Source: Hyaloscypha bicolor E (taxonomy: Eukaryota; Ascomycota; Leotiomycetes; Helotiales; Hyaloscyphaceae). Taken from it: DNA of 64,000 nucleotides. The stretch is taken from positions 851,907 through 915,906 of the forward strand of contig NW_020194667.1 in NCBI RefSeq assembly GCF_002865645.1, given 5' to 3'. The notes under the pieces are model-generated. The model had not been told where the DNA came from and did no database searches. It saw only the letters and a program-made list of their open reading frames with translations. Position 1 is the stretch's first letter, and the number at the start of each line of letters is the position of its first letter. The translations under genes were made by a program, and so were the position numbers. Below, one piece after another: positions 20,698 to 32,865 of this stretch.

Positions 20698-23574
20698 TCA
20701 TGTGCCTCCGGCTGGCGAAGGATTAACGCCTTCTTGAAAGAAGCTCCTTCTCCCCTCCGTTCTCCCCCGGTCCCTTTCTGGAAGGGCTCCCCCAAGAGAA
20801 ACTCCTTGCATTGTTCCCGAACTGACATCTCGTGGAACCCTGTCTGCAACAGCGATACTGTGCCGCCTTCGGTAATAATTAGAATTCAATTTCTGAACAC
20901 GATGACTGTTTGGGATCGTGGGTCCTGGGTGGAGTAGAGTTCCCAAGAGATTCTGTGCTTTAGGCTCTCGGCTCCGACTTCTGTCCACTTTCGTTGCTCC
21001 GCCATGGACGGGCTCATTTATCGATGTGCCTGCCGAGCCCCGTCTTCGCATGCGTACGGCAACGTCCTGTGATTCCTTCTCAGAAAGATGTTCGCTTGGG
21101 AGCAGAATAGCTCGATCGAGCTCATAAGGCAGGCCACGATGCCGTCCACGGATCTGCATGGCTATGATCACGAGCTTGGCGATGACTCCGAATTCAGCAG
21201 AGAAGGAAGCGTTTATGTTCGTGTAGCCAAGACTGAGACCTACGGTACCGTAGGCGCTGACGATTTCGAAGAGGACTGTGAACAGGGTATATGCCGGATC
21301 GGCACTTTGAAGCCGGGACCCTTCCGAGATGGAAATAATGAATAGGCCCAAGAAAATGTACCACAAATCGAAGGACAATTGTCGTCGAAGATGGGCGCCG
21401 ACGTATGAAGGTTCACCCTCGTCCTCGTTCTCTTCAGTTGTAGACCCGTAGATGCCTAGTGACTTCTCCTCGTAGACGTTGGTTCGACGAACAGAAATAG
21501 CGATTGGTAGCACTGAAATGTACATCATGAGCATGTAAGACACCTGGATAGCCGGATGTAGCTCGGCAAGATTAACCACACCAAAGCCAGCTGTACGAGT
21601 AGACACAGCTTGAAACCAGCCATCCAGGACTCGGATGTTGACCGGAAGCTGAGTGACAATCGTGTTTCCGAGCTGAGTGAAGAAATTAGCACGGGAATGC
21701 AAAAAGTGTGATTGAAACGTACATCAAGGACAACGAAGAATATCAAGTCTAGACCGTTCAAAATAACCAAGATCCAGAACAGCCACCAGGTTGCCTTGGC
21801 TGGAAACAACAACGTGAAACATCGGCGAGGGTGATCGAGGAGAAACTGAAGCTCTTCCCATATGCCACTCTCCTTAGGTACGTACTTGCTTGTGACCCAG
21901 ATGACGATTCGAAGCATGATTGGAAACCCTGTATTTCCGACGATGATCAGAAAGCTCATCAATAGGAGAGGCCAAATGGCGGTCTGGAAGGATATCATGC
22001 TATCCGGAGTGAGTGTGAAGCCCAGATCAGTAAATGCTGAATTCGCCGTGAATATTGCCCACCAGGTCCTTCCTTGGCCGTCATTCGTAACAACCTGCCC
22101 GTAAGTCTTACTATGCAAGATCCAGGGCACTAAGGAAACAAGCCCGAAGAGCGAGAAGCCCCAGAAATAGATCGTCAGAATCAGTGCCAAGGACTTCAAG
22201 GACCTGTACTCAATACCGCCCAACTCTTCTCTCTGCGCTTCTGTGAGATCAACAAAGGCTGAGTTACGTCCTACGGTGGGTTCCCAACTCAAATAGGGCA
22301 TACCATCCTCCTTATCCCTCGACAAAGCGGTTCTTATCGACTGAAATGTATTGGATCTCTGTCTTGAGGCGTGCGGGTGAGTTTCGTCCTGATGTAATTT
22401 CTCGCCCTTGAGTATCCTGGGTTTCCGTAATCTCAGTGCGTTCAAGACGTGCTTGGCGGCAAGAGTATCCTCTGCCACGTGCTCCGCCACATCTTGCGTG
22501 GTTGGGGAACGAACTGGCTCTGCAATTGTGATCTGGCGTCGTGGAGCCCCGTTGCCCGCATCATGGTCATCGGTGTTGAGGTTGGCGACGTCTCCACTCG
22601 TTCGGCTTTCACCAAATGTCGATGCTCTTCTCGAAATTACTTGCGTCATCGGATCTGACTCGTCAACGGCTTCTGGTGTCAAGCCCGCATCGGCATCTCG
22701 AGGCCCAGGAATGCGGAGGACCTGCCCGTTGTCGGAGTTCCGTTGGCGTTCAAGAAAGGCAATATGATCCTCATGACTCCTTTGTACTGGCACGCGTAGA
22801 TCATCATCTGTCATGCCATTGCTCCGCGTCACTTTGTCTGCAAATTTGATCTGTGGTCGATGACCTCCGTCGGTGGGACTGGCGGAATCGTCCTTTCCGG
22901 CTTCGGGACTTTGGCCACTGCCAGAATCGTTCGAAGAACGAGCCCTCTCCTCTTTAGCCAAAATTTTGGCTTTTTCGAGATGTTCATGCAAGTCTCCCGG
23001 CTTAGCAGTATCATCCGTCATGCCATTCGCTGTTGTTGTGTCGTGCATAACAACAATCTTCCGCCCGTCGACTCCCCTCTCTTCTCCATCAACGTCTCGT
23101 TCGCCCGTCTTCGCTTTCGAGAGAGTTTTGGCGATGCTTCTGCGGTTCTTCGAGGCCTCCCTGACGACATGCTGGAAGCGCTTCTCGAACCAGTACAGCC
23201 GAAGGAACACGACAAAACTGTTGATTGTGATGGGGTTGCACATCATCGCTGAAATGTACAAGACCACTTGCTGCCATGTATTGAGCCGGTTGATGTCGAC
23301 CGTATTCAGTCCGCTCTGCGTGGATGCCCCACTGGCTAGGAATAGGGCGTCGATGTACCTAACACCTCCTCGTATGTACAGGCATATGGAGCCAAAAATT
23401 GCCATTCCAATGATCCAGAAGTCTGCGGGGAAAAGGTCGTCAGATGGCAGAACAGCCTGTTCAGGGTTGTAACTTACAATGTACAGTAATGAAGTTGAAA
23501 TGGGGCGTCTTTGAAATGAAGGCAGGCTTTAAAGAGGCAATATGATGCCACACATCGAGGAGAATTGAGAACAT
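20698..23574 (-). CDS. TRK1: TRK-family potassium transporter
   Basis: Plasma-membrane K+ uptake system of the Trk/Ktr/HKT superfamily. Exons 23574-23478, 23422-21723 and 21672-20698 total 923 residues. Four pore loops are visible with their filter glycines: STQSGLNT after the first hydrophobic pair, NSAFTDLGFTL, STRTAGFG at the third-exon junction, and AYGTVGLS. A long hydrophilic, Asp/Ser-rich loop (about 180 residues) lies between the first and second pore units, as in fungal TRK1. Introns are 55 and 50 bp with GTAAGT and GTACGT donors. The ATG at 23574 opens a short N-terminus that leads directly into the first helix (FNFITVHYFWIIGM) across intron 1. Length is typical. Confidence 0.93.
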
Positions 23575-24704
23575 ATTGGCGGTTCGAGGTGACCAGCACA
23601 CAGATGGCAATGCTGTCTTCGAGTTGAGATCTCCCCACCAGTATCGTGGCCGCGAGCGGTTGCAACGGTGCTATGGATTGGAAGGGTCTGGCTCGAATGG
23701 ATGCATTGTCGCCATGTTAATTTGTTGGTGCGAGGTTAATTGGCCATGGGAGGCGAAGAAGAGAAGGGAGAAGGTGGAGGGAGTTGAGGTCCAAAGTGAA
23801 GTGAATCGAACAAGGTGGCTCGGATCTCGGGCCTGGACTTGGTTGGCACCACGATTAAAAAAACGCCCTTGTTGGCTTCCGCGATAAGGTCTGCTGCGAG
23901 TGTGGTCCTCAGTATGGTCGAGGATTGAGTGAGGTGGCAAGCCGGTGCAGTCAGCAATGCAGGAGTCGTCAATGGAGTCTTGACTCCTGCTTCCTCCTCT
24001 CCTATGAGAGGAAATTGAGGCCGAAAGCGGCGCGAGATTTTCTTCAAGAAGGTTTGTTTGGATCGGAGGGGAGCTCTTCGTTGGGTTCAGATCCGACAAC
24101 CCCTGCTCTCATTTGCCGCGCCCATTTTAAACTTTAAAGTCGTCATTGGCTCGGGCATTAGATTCCCCGGCTCCGAGCATTTGTTCTAGCTTTCGTCTCA
24201 ACTTTTGATTTTTGATATCTTATTCTTCAACGCCCCTTGGTTTGCTGTGTGCTGATTTCAACACTTTACCAATCCCGAAATTGCTGTTGGTTCATGATCT
24301 AGCCAGCTGTTCAATCTTTGTCATCACCTTGCAGGGGATATGGCTTTGAAGGGAAGGGACTGCAGCCTCAAATCATCTGAGAGCCATCAATGACATCTTT
24401 GCTTTCATTTTTCTTCTTTCATAAATAGCCTTCTGCGAGTGCAGCTCCTGCATCTAGGCCACTTGATCTGGTACTAAACAGAATAATGTCCCAGAGAAGG
24501 GTACGGATTGTGTGGCACACTGTGGTCTCGTCCAGGGAACGAGCACAGGGATGTCTTCTCCCGGCGAGTGCTGCATATCTCGTGAGGGTATCTTTTCTTT
24601 GTGTACTGAAGGGCGCAGCAAGTGTTCGTTACATCAAATTCAATCCCGGAAGGACCAGGTATCTTCAAGCAAAATCATATCTCATCAACACACCCACCAT
24701 CATC
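23575..24704. other. intergenic region between TRK and hydrolase genes
   Basis: About 1.1 kb. The first part is the TRK promoter/leader, with in-leader ATGs such as the one at 23715 whose frame stops soon. The rest is the 3' flank of the hydrolase gene. No RNA or protein gene recognised. Confidence 0.4.
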
Positions 24705-26373
24705 TCAACTCATATCCACGGCAACAACTGTATCTAGACTCTGAACATCCAACTGCATTCCACGGTCACCTTCTTCCACAGGCACATCCTCCTCGGTTTC
24801 TTCAGGCATCGCCTCCTCAGCAATTATTACCGGGTCCAATGGCTTAACCCTCAATCTGCTGTCGAGCAGGTCAATTTCCCGTGCAAGTCCTCGAATACCA
24901 GCAATTAAAACATCGGTTCTTTCCCAAGGAGAAAGACCAGATTTCCCTGCCGCTCTTTGCGCAAAAACAACATCATGCTTAGCATTCGCCCATGCCGGGC
25001 ATACGTAATCACCATCAACACCATCACTGCCGAACACCGTCACAGCAACCCGCCCTCTCGTCCTCTTCTGTTTCTCCAGTACTCCCACTTCCTTGACGGC
25101 AGCAGCCCAGAATCTTGCTGCACCCTCTGGCCCTGGCAGCCACGCCAGTTGGGTAACGTCGATGATCTCCGGGCGAGTCAAGCTATGCTGGGGACTCTTT
25201 CTCCTCATAGCACTACACACCAAGCTCAACAGCCCCACGGGAGAATCACACAACGCATAAGCAAATGTATTCGGCTCCCTCAAACCCACCATCCCGACCG
25301 CACCGTACCCTCCAGCAGTTCCCACTCCCAACAAAGGTCTCTCCTCATCGTTGATTCTTTGTCCATTCTCGGTCTGCTTGGCCACCTTCGCACTTTCCCT
25401 CAACGCCACCCAATCCGCCTCCTGATACCCAAACAAACTCATATGAAAGAACCTGGCCAATGCAAACTTCGCCCACCCCCAAGTCTCCCTCCCAAACCTC
25501 GGCCTCTCTACACACGGCTCCAGTAGATGCACTCCCAAACAGCTTCCCGGAAACTTCTCCCCAACTATCCCCGCGAGATGGTAATCAATCTCACTTGGGC
25601 TTTCCCTGCCTGATCCGGTTGCGGTTGCGATGTAGAATTCATATCCCAGCCGTCGCATCAGGGTATCGAACACCTCCGCCGTCTTCTCCAGCAGACCATT
25701 TTCGCATTGGAATGCGTCGCTGAACCCTAAGCCGGGGATACTGGGGACTACTAGATGGAACGGTTGTGTGGATGTTGGGCTTTTCGGGTGGGTGAGGGGC
25801 GCAAAGAGAGGGGTGAGCGAGAGATTTGTCAGTGGAAAGGCCGGAAGGAGGAGGAGCGGGACGGCATGTTTGTGTGGTGATTTGATGTGCAGGAAGTGGA
25901 TTCGGAGAGGGACGCTCGTGCCTGATGACGGGACTTGGATTGCAGTGCGGTATTGAGGGAGGGTGGCGTTGAGATGTGATTCCTGCGAGCGTCAGGTGTA
26001 ATGTTCAAGCCTGGATGGAACATTAGCACGCGAAAACGCAACTACCCACTGGTGGGCTCTTGAGGGAGAAAGGAGGGGTTACTGACCAGAAGTCTATCAG
26101 CGGTTCAATCTCCGCCTTTGGAGTCCCATACTCCCATTCCCTCGCCCTGGGAAGCAACAACTCATGCGGCAATCTCGTCAACTCGAGCTTCTTCCTCGTC
26201 AGATCCAAATACTTTGACGACACCTGTTCCAGTACATGTTAGTCCCGTCATTGTGTCTCTCTCTCCTCCGGCGCATCCACATGACGAGACAAGCACAAGC
26301 AAAGAAAACTCACATGTATCTTGTATGGACGAATCTCCTCGCCCATCCCAAGAGTTGCAACACTGGCTTCCAT
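24705..26373 (-). pseudogene. epoxide-hydrolase N-terminal-domain protein, one in-frame UGA
   Basis: Alpha/beta-hydrolase relative. Exons 26373-26314, 26223-26087 and 26010-24705 sum to 501 codons, and splice sites are good (GTGAGT...ACAG; GTCAGT...CCAG). The N-terminus shows IRPYKIHVSSKYLDLTRKK and PLIDFWLEHY, as in the EHN domain. At codon 72 (25994-25992) a TGA stands where the family has the tryptophan of the YDWR motif; the frame then runs open to the end. The alpha/beta core lacks the HGWPG oxyanion motif and the GGDWG nucleophile motif, so it would not be a classical epoxide hydrolase even when translated. It is a recent pseudogene, a readthrough gene or a sequencing error. Confidence 0.7.
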
Positions 26374-27372
26374 CTTCACTTGAAGTCTTAGCTCGACTTC
26401 TTCTACCAAAGTGGTTCCTCAAATTTACAAACTTCGAAAGGCTTATTCAGACGTCGTCGGAAGTCTGTGTGAAAAGTTGCCTGACGCCAATACCCTATTC
26501 ATTCCCCGTCAATACGTGGCTCAACTGTGGCTCACGCACTCTTTATCCCCATCTTCACCCCTGCCAGGGCCTGGAAATTGCCCCTCACGAACCCTGGAAA
26601 ACTTGTGCTGGGGCGCCGCTAATTGGAGACGGGAAATGATCGGCAGGGCCAGGCTGCACCGCAACACAGCTCCCCCCAACGTCGCGAGTTTTGATTCGCT
26701 GCGAAAGAAGCATAAATCTTGGAACGAAGACCATTGCTGCATGGGAAAGTGGGAGAGGGGTCGAGAAAGGAGATAGGTCCGAAGAAAGTGGTATGATTTG
26801 CCGCGCTGGCCGGAAAGGCGAATTTGAGCGCGTGGCACGCGGCTCGCCACAGTTGCTCTTGCCTTTCGAGCCCGGTCAACCAAAGAGGCGAGGCTGGGCT
26901 CTCGATCTTCGACTTTAAAGTATCATTCCGTTCTGACAGATGCGTCAGCAAGGGGGCTTGTTATTGGCAGTTGCCCCTGACTTTCCGGCAATAGTTGCCT
27001 GGGGAGAAGAACCGATCGAGTTTTTACCCGACGTTACACGGACCAATACCAAGCCCCAGAGGAAAGTGCGCATCAGATAACCCCTCCTCTTCAAGGATGC
27101 TGAGCCTTATCTTCAGCCTCCATTCATCGTGAAGAAAAGCCTCCCTCTTCACTCACATTTCATGCTTTCGCCGCGCGAAAAACTCGTTGCTGTATCCTTT
27201 CTTTTCCACAACTGCAGATTAAGCCCTCCCGTCCATCCTTACTTCTCGCACAACGCTTCGACGAGGGGGCGCCTTGTGAGTCCCATGGGACCGTGATTGC
27301 TTCATCTTTTACCTTGGGGCTACCTGAAGTCCTTCTGCGCAATACCTCCGATTGAACGACCCATGAGCATCA
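26374..27372. other. intergenic, no gene seen
   Basis: Upstream region of the hydrolase gene. Several short frames overlap on both strands and none has a recognisable domain or plausible exon structure. Confidence 0.4.
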
Positions 27373-27891
27373 ATGGATCAACTCTGCCCCGGCTGTCGGT
27401 ATCTTCTCTACGAGTCACACTACAGCGAGTTAGCGAGATGGGCGAGTACTTGGGCTCAAGAACACCACGGGAATTGCCAAGCCTTTCGGGCAGCAGCAAC
27501 TCAGGGTGGTTGCAGAGTATGCGCATTCTCGAGCTTTCTTTTCCCATTTGAATTTCTCAAGAATTTTTGAACATTTAAGGTCAAGATCCGCGAGTTGTGC
27601 TGGTGGATGGCCATCTAAGGTTGACGATTGAGCAATGCTGACTTGAGATTGTCTAGGATTGCATTTCAATATATCGGAGTTTTTCCAAGGAAGGGCTATC
27701 CCAGGCAAACGCTAGCCCAGGAAAACGGATTTATTGTTCTATCCCTCGATCCAGCTCCGGAATCCCATATTCGTACGCTTTTGAGTTTCATGGGCCAGAT
27801 ATTTGGTTCAGCAAAGTATTTTGTCGCTCATCCCTCGATGGTAGTTCCGTTCTATAGCCCTGTTGAACAGACACTGACCCAGATAATTTAG
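27373..27891 (+). CDS. hypothetical, possibly remnant of HET-like protein
   Basis: A 65-codon frame from 27373 has a C-x2-C motif (LCPGCRYLL), a spaced GNCQAF and a second C-x2-C (GGCRVCAF). This cysteine arrangement is seen at the start of some fungal HET-domain proteins. A second open frame (27628-27891) follows after stops. No intron joining them convincingly was found. It may be a short fragment of a lost accessory gene or a chance ORF. Confidence 0.25.
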
Positions 27892-28084
27892 CTTCAGAGA
27901 AGGCACTCGTCGAGGAGCAGACACCCCAAATCGACACAGTGGGGGGGGGTCGTTTTACTTTTTCCCCGTTGAGTTGGGAGACAGTGTTATGGCCTCACCG
28001 CTCAGGCACCAAATCTTGCGGCCCAAACAGGGCTGTTTGAACCTTGATTCGATTCCCCTACTCAAACTCAGGAAATCGATAATC

Positions 28085-30112
28085 TCAACTCAACGGTACA
28101 CTGTAAGAAGCAGCCATTGATTCACTCCACAGCAATCGTCCGCCTTGACCACACACACTGTCAAGCCACAAGAACGATCCCAAGATATCTTCGACACCTT
28201 CCCAATCGTCTATAACCAGCCTCCTCACAATCCAAGCGAGTTGCGAAGCAAACCAGTGTCTCTCCGGGGTATCTAACGCGGCTATCCCTCCTAATACCAG
28301 CATCCATAACAGCACACCCCCCAATTCAGCCCCGAAAGTTCTGATGTCCAAAATTCCAATCGCTATCATAAGACGGCGAACTAATTCTTGCAGCACACTG
28401 TGAGAATTGGGGACTGGAAGGACGACACCCACACCGTAGATTAGAGCCGTTAAACGGCAGCACTCATAAATATTTGGTTTTGGTTTCGACGAGGACGAGG
28501 GTATGCTGAGTTCTTCCGCGGTTTGGAGTAATAATAGCCTTTGCTGAATTGCAGTCCGCACTCTAGCTATTGCGCCAAGTTTGAGGCCAAACGGCTTGCC
28601 TTGGAGGTAATAGTCAACCGCAAGGGTAAAAGCGCTGATCGAGTCTAAGACTTGAAGCATGGACTCTGTTATCCCGTACTCTTTCAAGCTCTGAAAAGCG
28701 GAAGCTTGCGTTTGAATAGCCGGACGAGGCGGAGATATTGCCCAGGCTTTGAGGCTAGGGATGGAGGCTGTGTGGATTCTGAGTGGAGGGAAGCGAGGCT
28801 TTGCGAGAGAATTGGTTGATGAAATGATGTCTCCTCTAACTACAATTAGAAACCAGCACAATAGAATAAGGGAGGAGAATTCCACTCACGAGACAATAAT
28901 CTCCGCCAAGCCATAGAGTTCGAGGTTTTCGAGCCCGCCTCTCATTCTGATGATGTCCGCGACTGCCTTCGCGTGCTGTGGAACGGGTTTGTAACTCCCA
29001 TACATGTTCAACCACCTGAGGCTTCTGAGCGGGGAGTTGAAAGGACTACTGTTCCCCTTCTTGCTAATGGAAACTTCTGAAGCGAGGATCAGGATCGCGA
29101 GGATAATTTCGTCGCGCGAGGCCTGGCGGGGATCAGATAGCGCCTGGCTTAGCTTTTGGATGACGATGAGTTTGTGGGAAAGGGGTTCGGGTGCGTTGGG
29201 GAAGATGTTGGACCAGCGCATGAAGTCGAGGTGGTTGGAGCCTACGTAGATTAAGGCGTGAAATAGTAGAGGTGTTTGGAGGCCGGATGCAAACCAGGCT
29301 TTTGAGAGACGGTCGACTTCGCCGGGTGCGACCTCATCAGGCATAAGTCCGGGGAGGAAGCAAGTGACAACTGGAAGTGTATGAGTCTTCAGTCTGAGGA
29401 GATCGAGGTATGAGGTTCGCTTAAGGGGAAGATCGCACGCACCGTGGTCTATCAATTCTAGTGAGGAACGGCTCGGCTCATCCATGGGGAAGCTCGAGAA
29501 GGGATCAACTCTACCAGCGCCAAGAGCTTCGACAGGACTAGGCTTCAACAGTATTTTCCACATGGACGTCCCTGGGATCAGGCTTCCATCTTTCGACAAG
29601 TATCTCTGCTTGAGCTTTGGTCTGCTGAGGGGCTGTCCACAAGCCTTGCAATATGTTGTAAGGCCTCCTTGAAGTTCACTTGGCTCTAGAGTTTCGGTAA
29701 CAGTAGAAGGCGGGATGCTGTTACAGGGCGATTCGTTGAGCTTAATCAGTGTTGAAGCTTCAGATAGGGAGCCCGAATCCCGAGTTGAGAACCTCAGTCT
29801 TGTTTTGGGAGATGGACAGTCCCTATTGTGTTCTAAATAACAGGAGGTATCAGATTCTAGACTTCGAGTCGTGAGGGGAGCATATTTCGGCCGTGATGTG
29901 GCTCGTTTTCCAGCAGTTTTGTGAGTTTCCTTGAATTGCTTCGAGTTGTATCTCCGAATATGAGAACGAACATCGTGGCGCTTTCCCGGCTTGTAAGACG
30001 GTGCATCACTCGTCTCGTTCACGAATAAGAAGCTAGATGGCCCAGACGTGCTGAGTGGTGAAGAAATAATTTCTTCGTCGTCGGAAGTCCCCGGGACAAC
30101 TGTGCTGTTCAT
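28085..30112 (-). CDS. fungal-specific transcription-factor-like protein without zinc cluster
   Basis: Exons 30112-28890 and 28835-28085 (GTGAGT...TTAG, 54-bp intron) encode 657 residues. The N-terminal part is Ser/Thr-rich and contains FLFVNETSDAP followed by a basic stretch (VRSHIRRYNSKQFKETHKT). This is the pattern of the Pezizomycotina group often annotated as tachykinin-family or Fungal_trans_2 (DUF3468) proteins. The C-terminal two thirds is helical, as in fungal transcription-factor middle domains. No Zn2Cys6 cluster is present; one CKACGQ motif stands alone near residue 155. Nuclear regulatory function is inferred by family only. Confidence 0.75.
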
Positions 30113-30746
30113 TTTCAGTCGCGGTGGTTCCTTGTAGGGCGGTACCCTAGATATCTGGCGGCGCAGTTTGTGGTCACGAGCTCTATAAAGCCGTCAGCCA
30201 ATGGGCAGCATCGTCAGCCCCTTAGCCTAAGTAAGGGTCTGGCGGCTGATAGCTTGGTAGGGCTATCCTCAATATTGCACAATTGAGTAGATAGCGGAGC
30301 TTATAACGAGCTGCGACAGGAAGCAGGATGTAGGTTGATGATTCATCAGTCAACAAAGGTAAAGCATTTGACACCATCCGCCGAACACTCCAATCATGAG
30401 CTTAGATTAAGATGAGGGGTTAGGGTAACCCTCGCTTAATTAGCACTGCATTCCTGCACCTCCCTGCATGCTCTCGTGAGCAACTTCCCGCTTCAACATG
30501 ATCTCAAGGTGTAATCTGGTGGGCAAAATCTCAATATCGTCCGCGTGTGCCTGCAGAGCTCTCTCTGTCTCAGCACAACCATTATAAGTGTATCTAGAGA
30601 AGCGCGGTCCAAAAAGTGGCCTCTGGGGGTGACGAATGAGACGGGAGGTTCGGGAGCACTTGCATTATACTTAAAATTTGAATTTGAATTTGAGTTACAT
30701 TAGTTTCTCTGACATTCTTTACTATCCTTTGATTGAGACACTTAAA
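30113..30746. other. intergenic, no gene seen
   Basis: Promoter region of the preceding gene and 3' flank of the aldo-keto reductase. It contains one TTAGGGTAACCC word, too short to mean a telomeric tract. Confidence 0.4.
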
Positions 30747-32032
30747 CTATATTACAACAGTTATAGGCTTTGCGACATACTTCTGCTCCAAGAAATTAAT
30801 ATCGTCCTCCGCGAGAAGCCCAGTCTTCGTCTGTGCAAGGCCCTCGACGGTCTGATTGACTCTGTCGATACTTCCAAGTCCAACAATCGGGATTACTCCT
30901 TTCGCAACACACCAAGCCACTGCCACAGTCGCCATACTTACGCCCTTCTGTCGAGCAAGCTCTTCCACGCGCCCAATAATCTCGATATCTGCGCTCGTGG
31001 TCTCGCCCAATAGAAACTCGCTGTATATATCAGCCTTCTGTCGGGTCGTTAGTTGCGAGCCGTATGGCCGAGTGAGCAGGCCCCGCGCCAGCGGCGAAAA
31101 GGGAATGATTCCAATGCCAGTGTATTGACAATAGGGAATCATTTCCCGCTCATTCTCACGGTAGAGCAAACTGTAGTAGTCCTGCATGCTGATGAACTGG
31201 TGCCAACCATTCTGCTTAGCGATGTTCTGAAGGGCCTGGAACTCCCACGCGGCCATCTGAACAGGAGTTAGCGTGAAGATTTCAGGTTATAGAAATGAGC
31301 ACGCAGCTCCAACTGGTATCTTACCGAGCAGGCCCCAATATACCTCGCTTTCCCACTCGCAACAACATCATTCAATGCCTTCATGATTTCCTCCCGCGGA
31401 GTCTCGCGGTCCAATCGATGGATCTGCAATACGTCGATATACGTGCCGAGACGGGCAATACTCGCGTCCACGGCATCGAAAATGTGCTTCCGTGACAGCC
31501 CGACGCGATTCACCATTACACCATCGTTAACTGTTGTCCTCTTCAGTATTTCCTCTTCATCCAAATTCTCCATATCTTCTGGGAGGCCGGCGTAACATTT
31601 AGACAAGAGCACCACGCGTTCGCGAGGGATACAATATTCGCGGAGCGCTTTGCCAATGATACGTTCTGAGTCCCCGTTCGAATATGTGTCAGCCTATATA
31701 TCCTTAGTCAGTTTCTTCTTCTTCTTCTTTTCTTCCAGGGGCTATGCGGAGTAGGTGGGAGGGTTACGGTATCCCAGGTGTTAATTCCCAGGTCAAACGC
31801 TCGTTTGAGTATCGGCAGTGCTTGGGCTTCCGGAAGTGTCCAACTCATCGACCTTGATGGGTCGCCGAACGTCATGGTGCCCAAGATCACCTTGGAGACC
31901 TTCAGGCCGGACTTTCCTAGCCTGGAGATTTAGTGTCAGCTTTGCGCCTCGTAAATTTTCTTGCTTTGGCGGGGGTCATTTGGCTGTTGAAGTTCTGACG
32001 TCTGCGGGTGACACATACTGGACGTACTCCAT
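30747..32032 (-). CDS. aldo-keto reductase
   Basis: NADPH-dependent aldehyde/ketone reductase of the fungal Yakc/versiconal-acetate-reductase-like group. Exons 32032-32019 (a 14-bp first exon, MEYVQ), 31921-31768, 31693-31325 and 31256-30747 give 348 residues. The tiny first exon restores the family start MEYVxLGKSGLKVS. The catalytic tetrad is visible: Asp55 and Tyr60 in DTADTYSNG, Lys88 in LLSKCY, His148 in QIHRLD. A typical PFSPLARGLL lies in the second half. All introns have GT...AG borders. The substrate is unknown. It lies beside regulatory and hydrolase genes, but no cluster is apparent. Confidence 0.93.
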
Positions 32033-32465
32033 TGGGACTGGCAAGTTCTGTTGTCAAAAAGAGGTTTCTCTGCAATGGGGACTACTGTAGCAGTGAAAAA
32101 ACCTCTCTATTCCGAGCAGGGAAACATGCTTAATATATGTAATTACTCGTGGTCAGAACAGAATTGAATTATGCCGAAGTTTACATATCTGTTAGTAACG
32201 GATTCTATTGATGTCCTGCAGCTATCGTAAGCATGCAGGAACTAAACGAGAAGAAAGTAAATCTGGCGCTAGGAATAAGATCGAACAAATTGAATATACC
32301 GCAAGCCACCGAGCCAGACTGGTCTCAATACGTGGCAAAAGGTTTCACCCGGCAGGCCGGTATTAGTTACGATAGAGGATTAAACATATCCTTGCCCACG
32401 TATTAAAATATTGATCTAGTCATTCGAGCTACCCTTCACCTTGAGAATTGAACAAATAATCATTA
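32033..32465. other. intergenic between AKR start and bZIP 3' end
   Basis: AKR promoter region and bZIP 3' flank; AT-leaning, no gene seen. Confidence 0.4.
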
Positions 32466-32865
32466 TTACCAGGGATAGCAAGACCGCTCGCCCCTCATCT
32501 CACACCACCACTGCGTCTGTTTATAGATTTCTCCTTCCACACCACCAATCAAGATCCACCACTTCTTCATAAACCAACCTTGCGCTTCCCAGCTCCGTAT
32601 ATCCCACGGGGCGCCCGATCCCATCGCCGGACTCCCACCACCTAGACTTGATCCCCAGCAAATCAAACCGTCGTTTTCAAGGTCTTTGCACAACTCGTCC
32701 TCATCGATCATTGGCTCCTTAGCACAAGCGAGTTTGATAAGACGTTCTCGGAAAGTAGGGAATGGAAGCACGTCGATATATGGATGGTGTCTGTGCATTA
32801 GCTGCGTGGCACAGGGTCGTAAGTGCGTCTTCAGATCTAGGAAATCGCTGAGGCACGCCCCCTTA

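Noticed and set aside
30412..30432. GGTTAGGGTAACCC, telomere-like
   Set aside because: A single TTAGGG unit with no tandem copies; not a telomere or interstitial tract.
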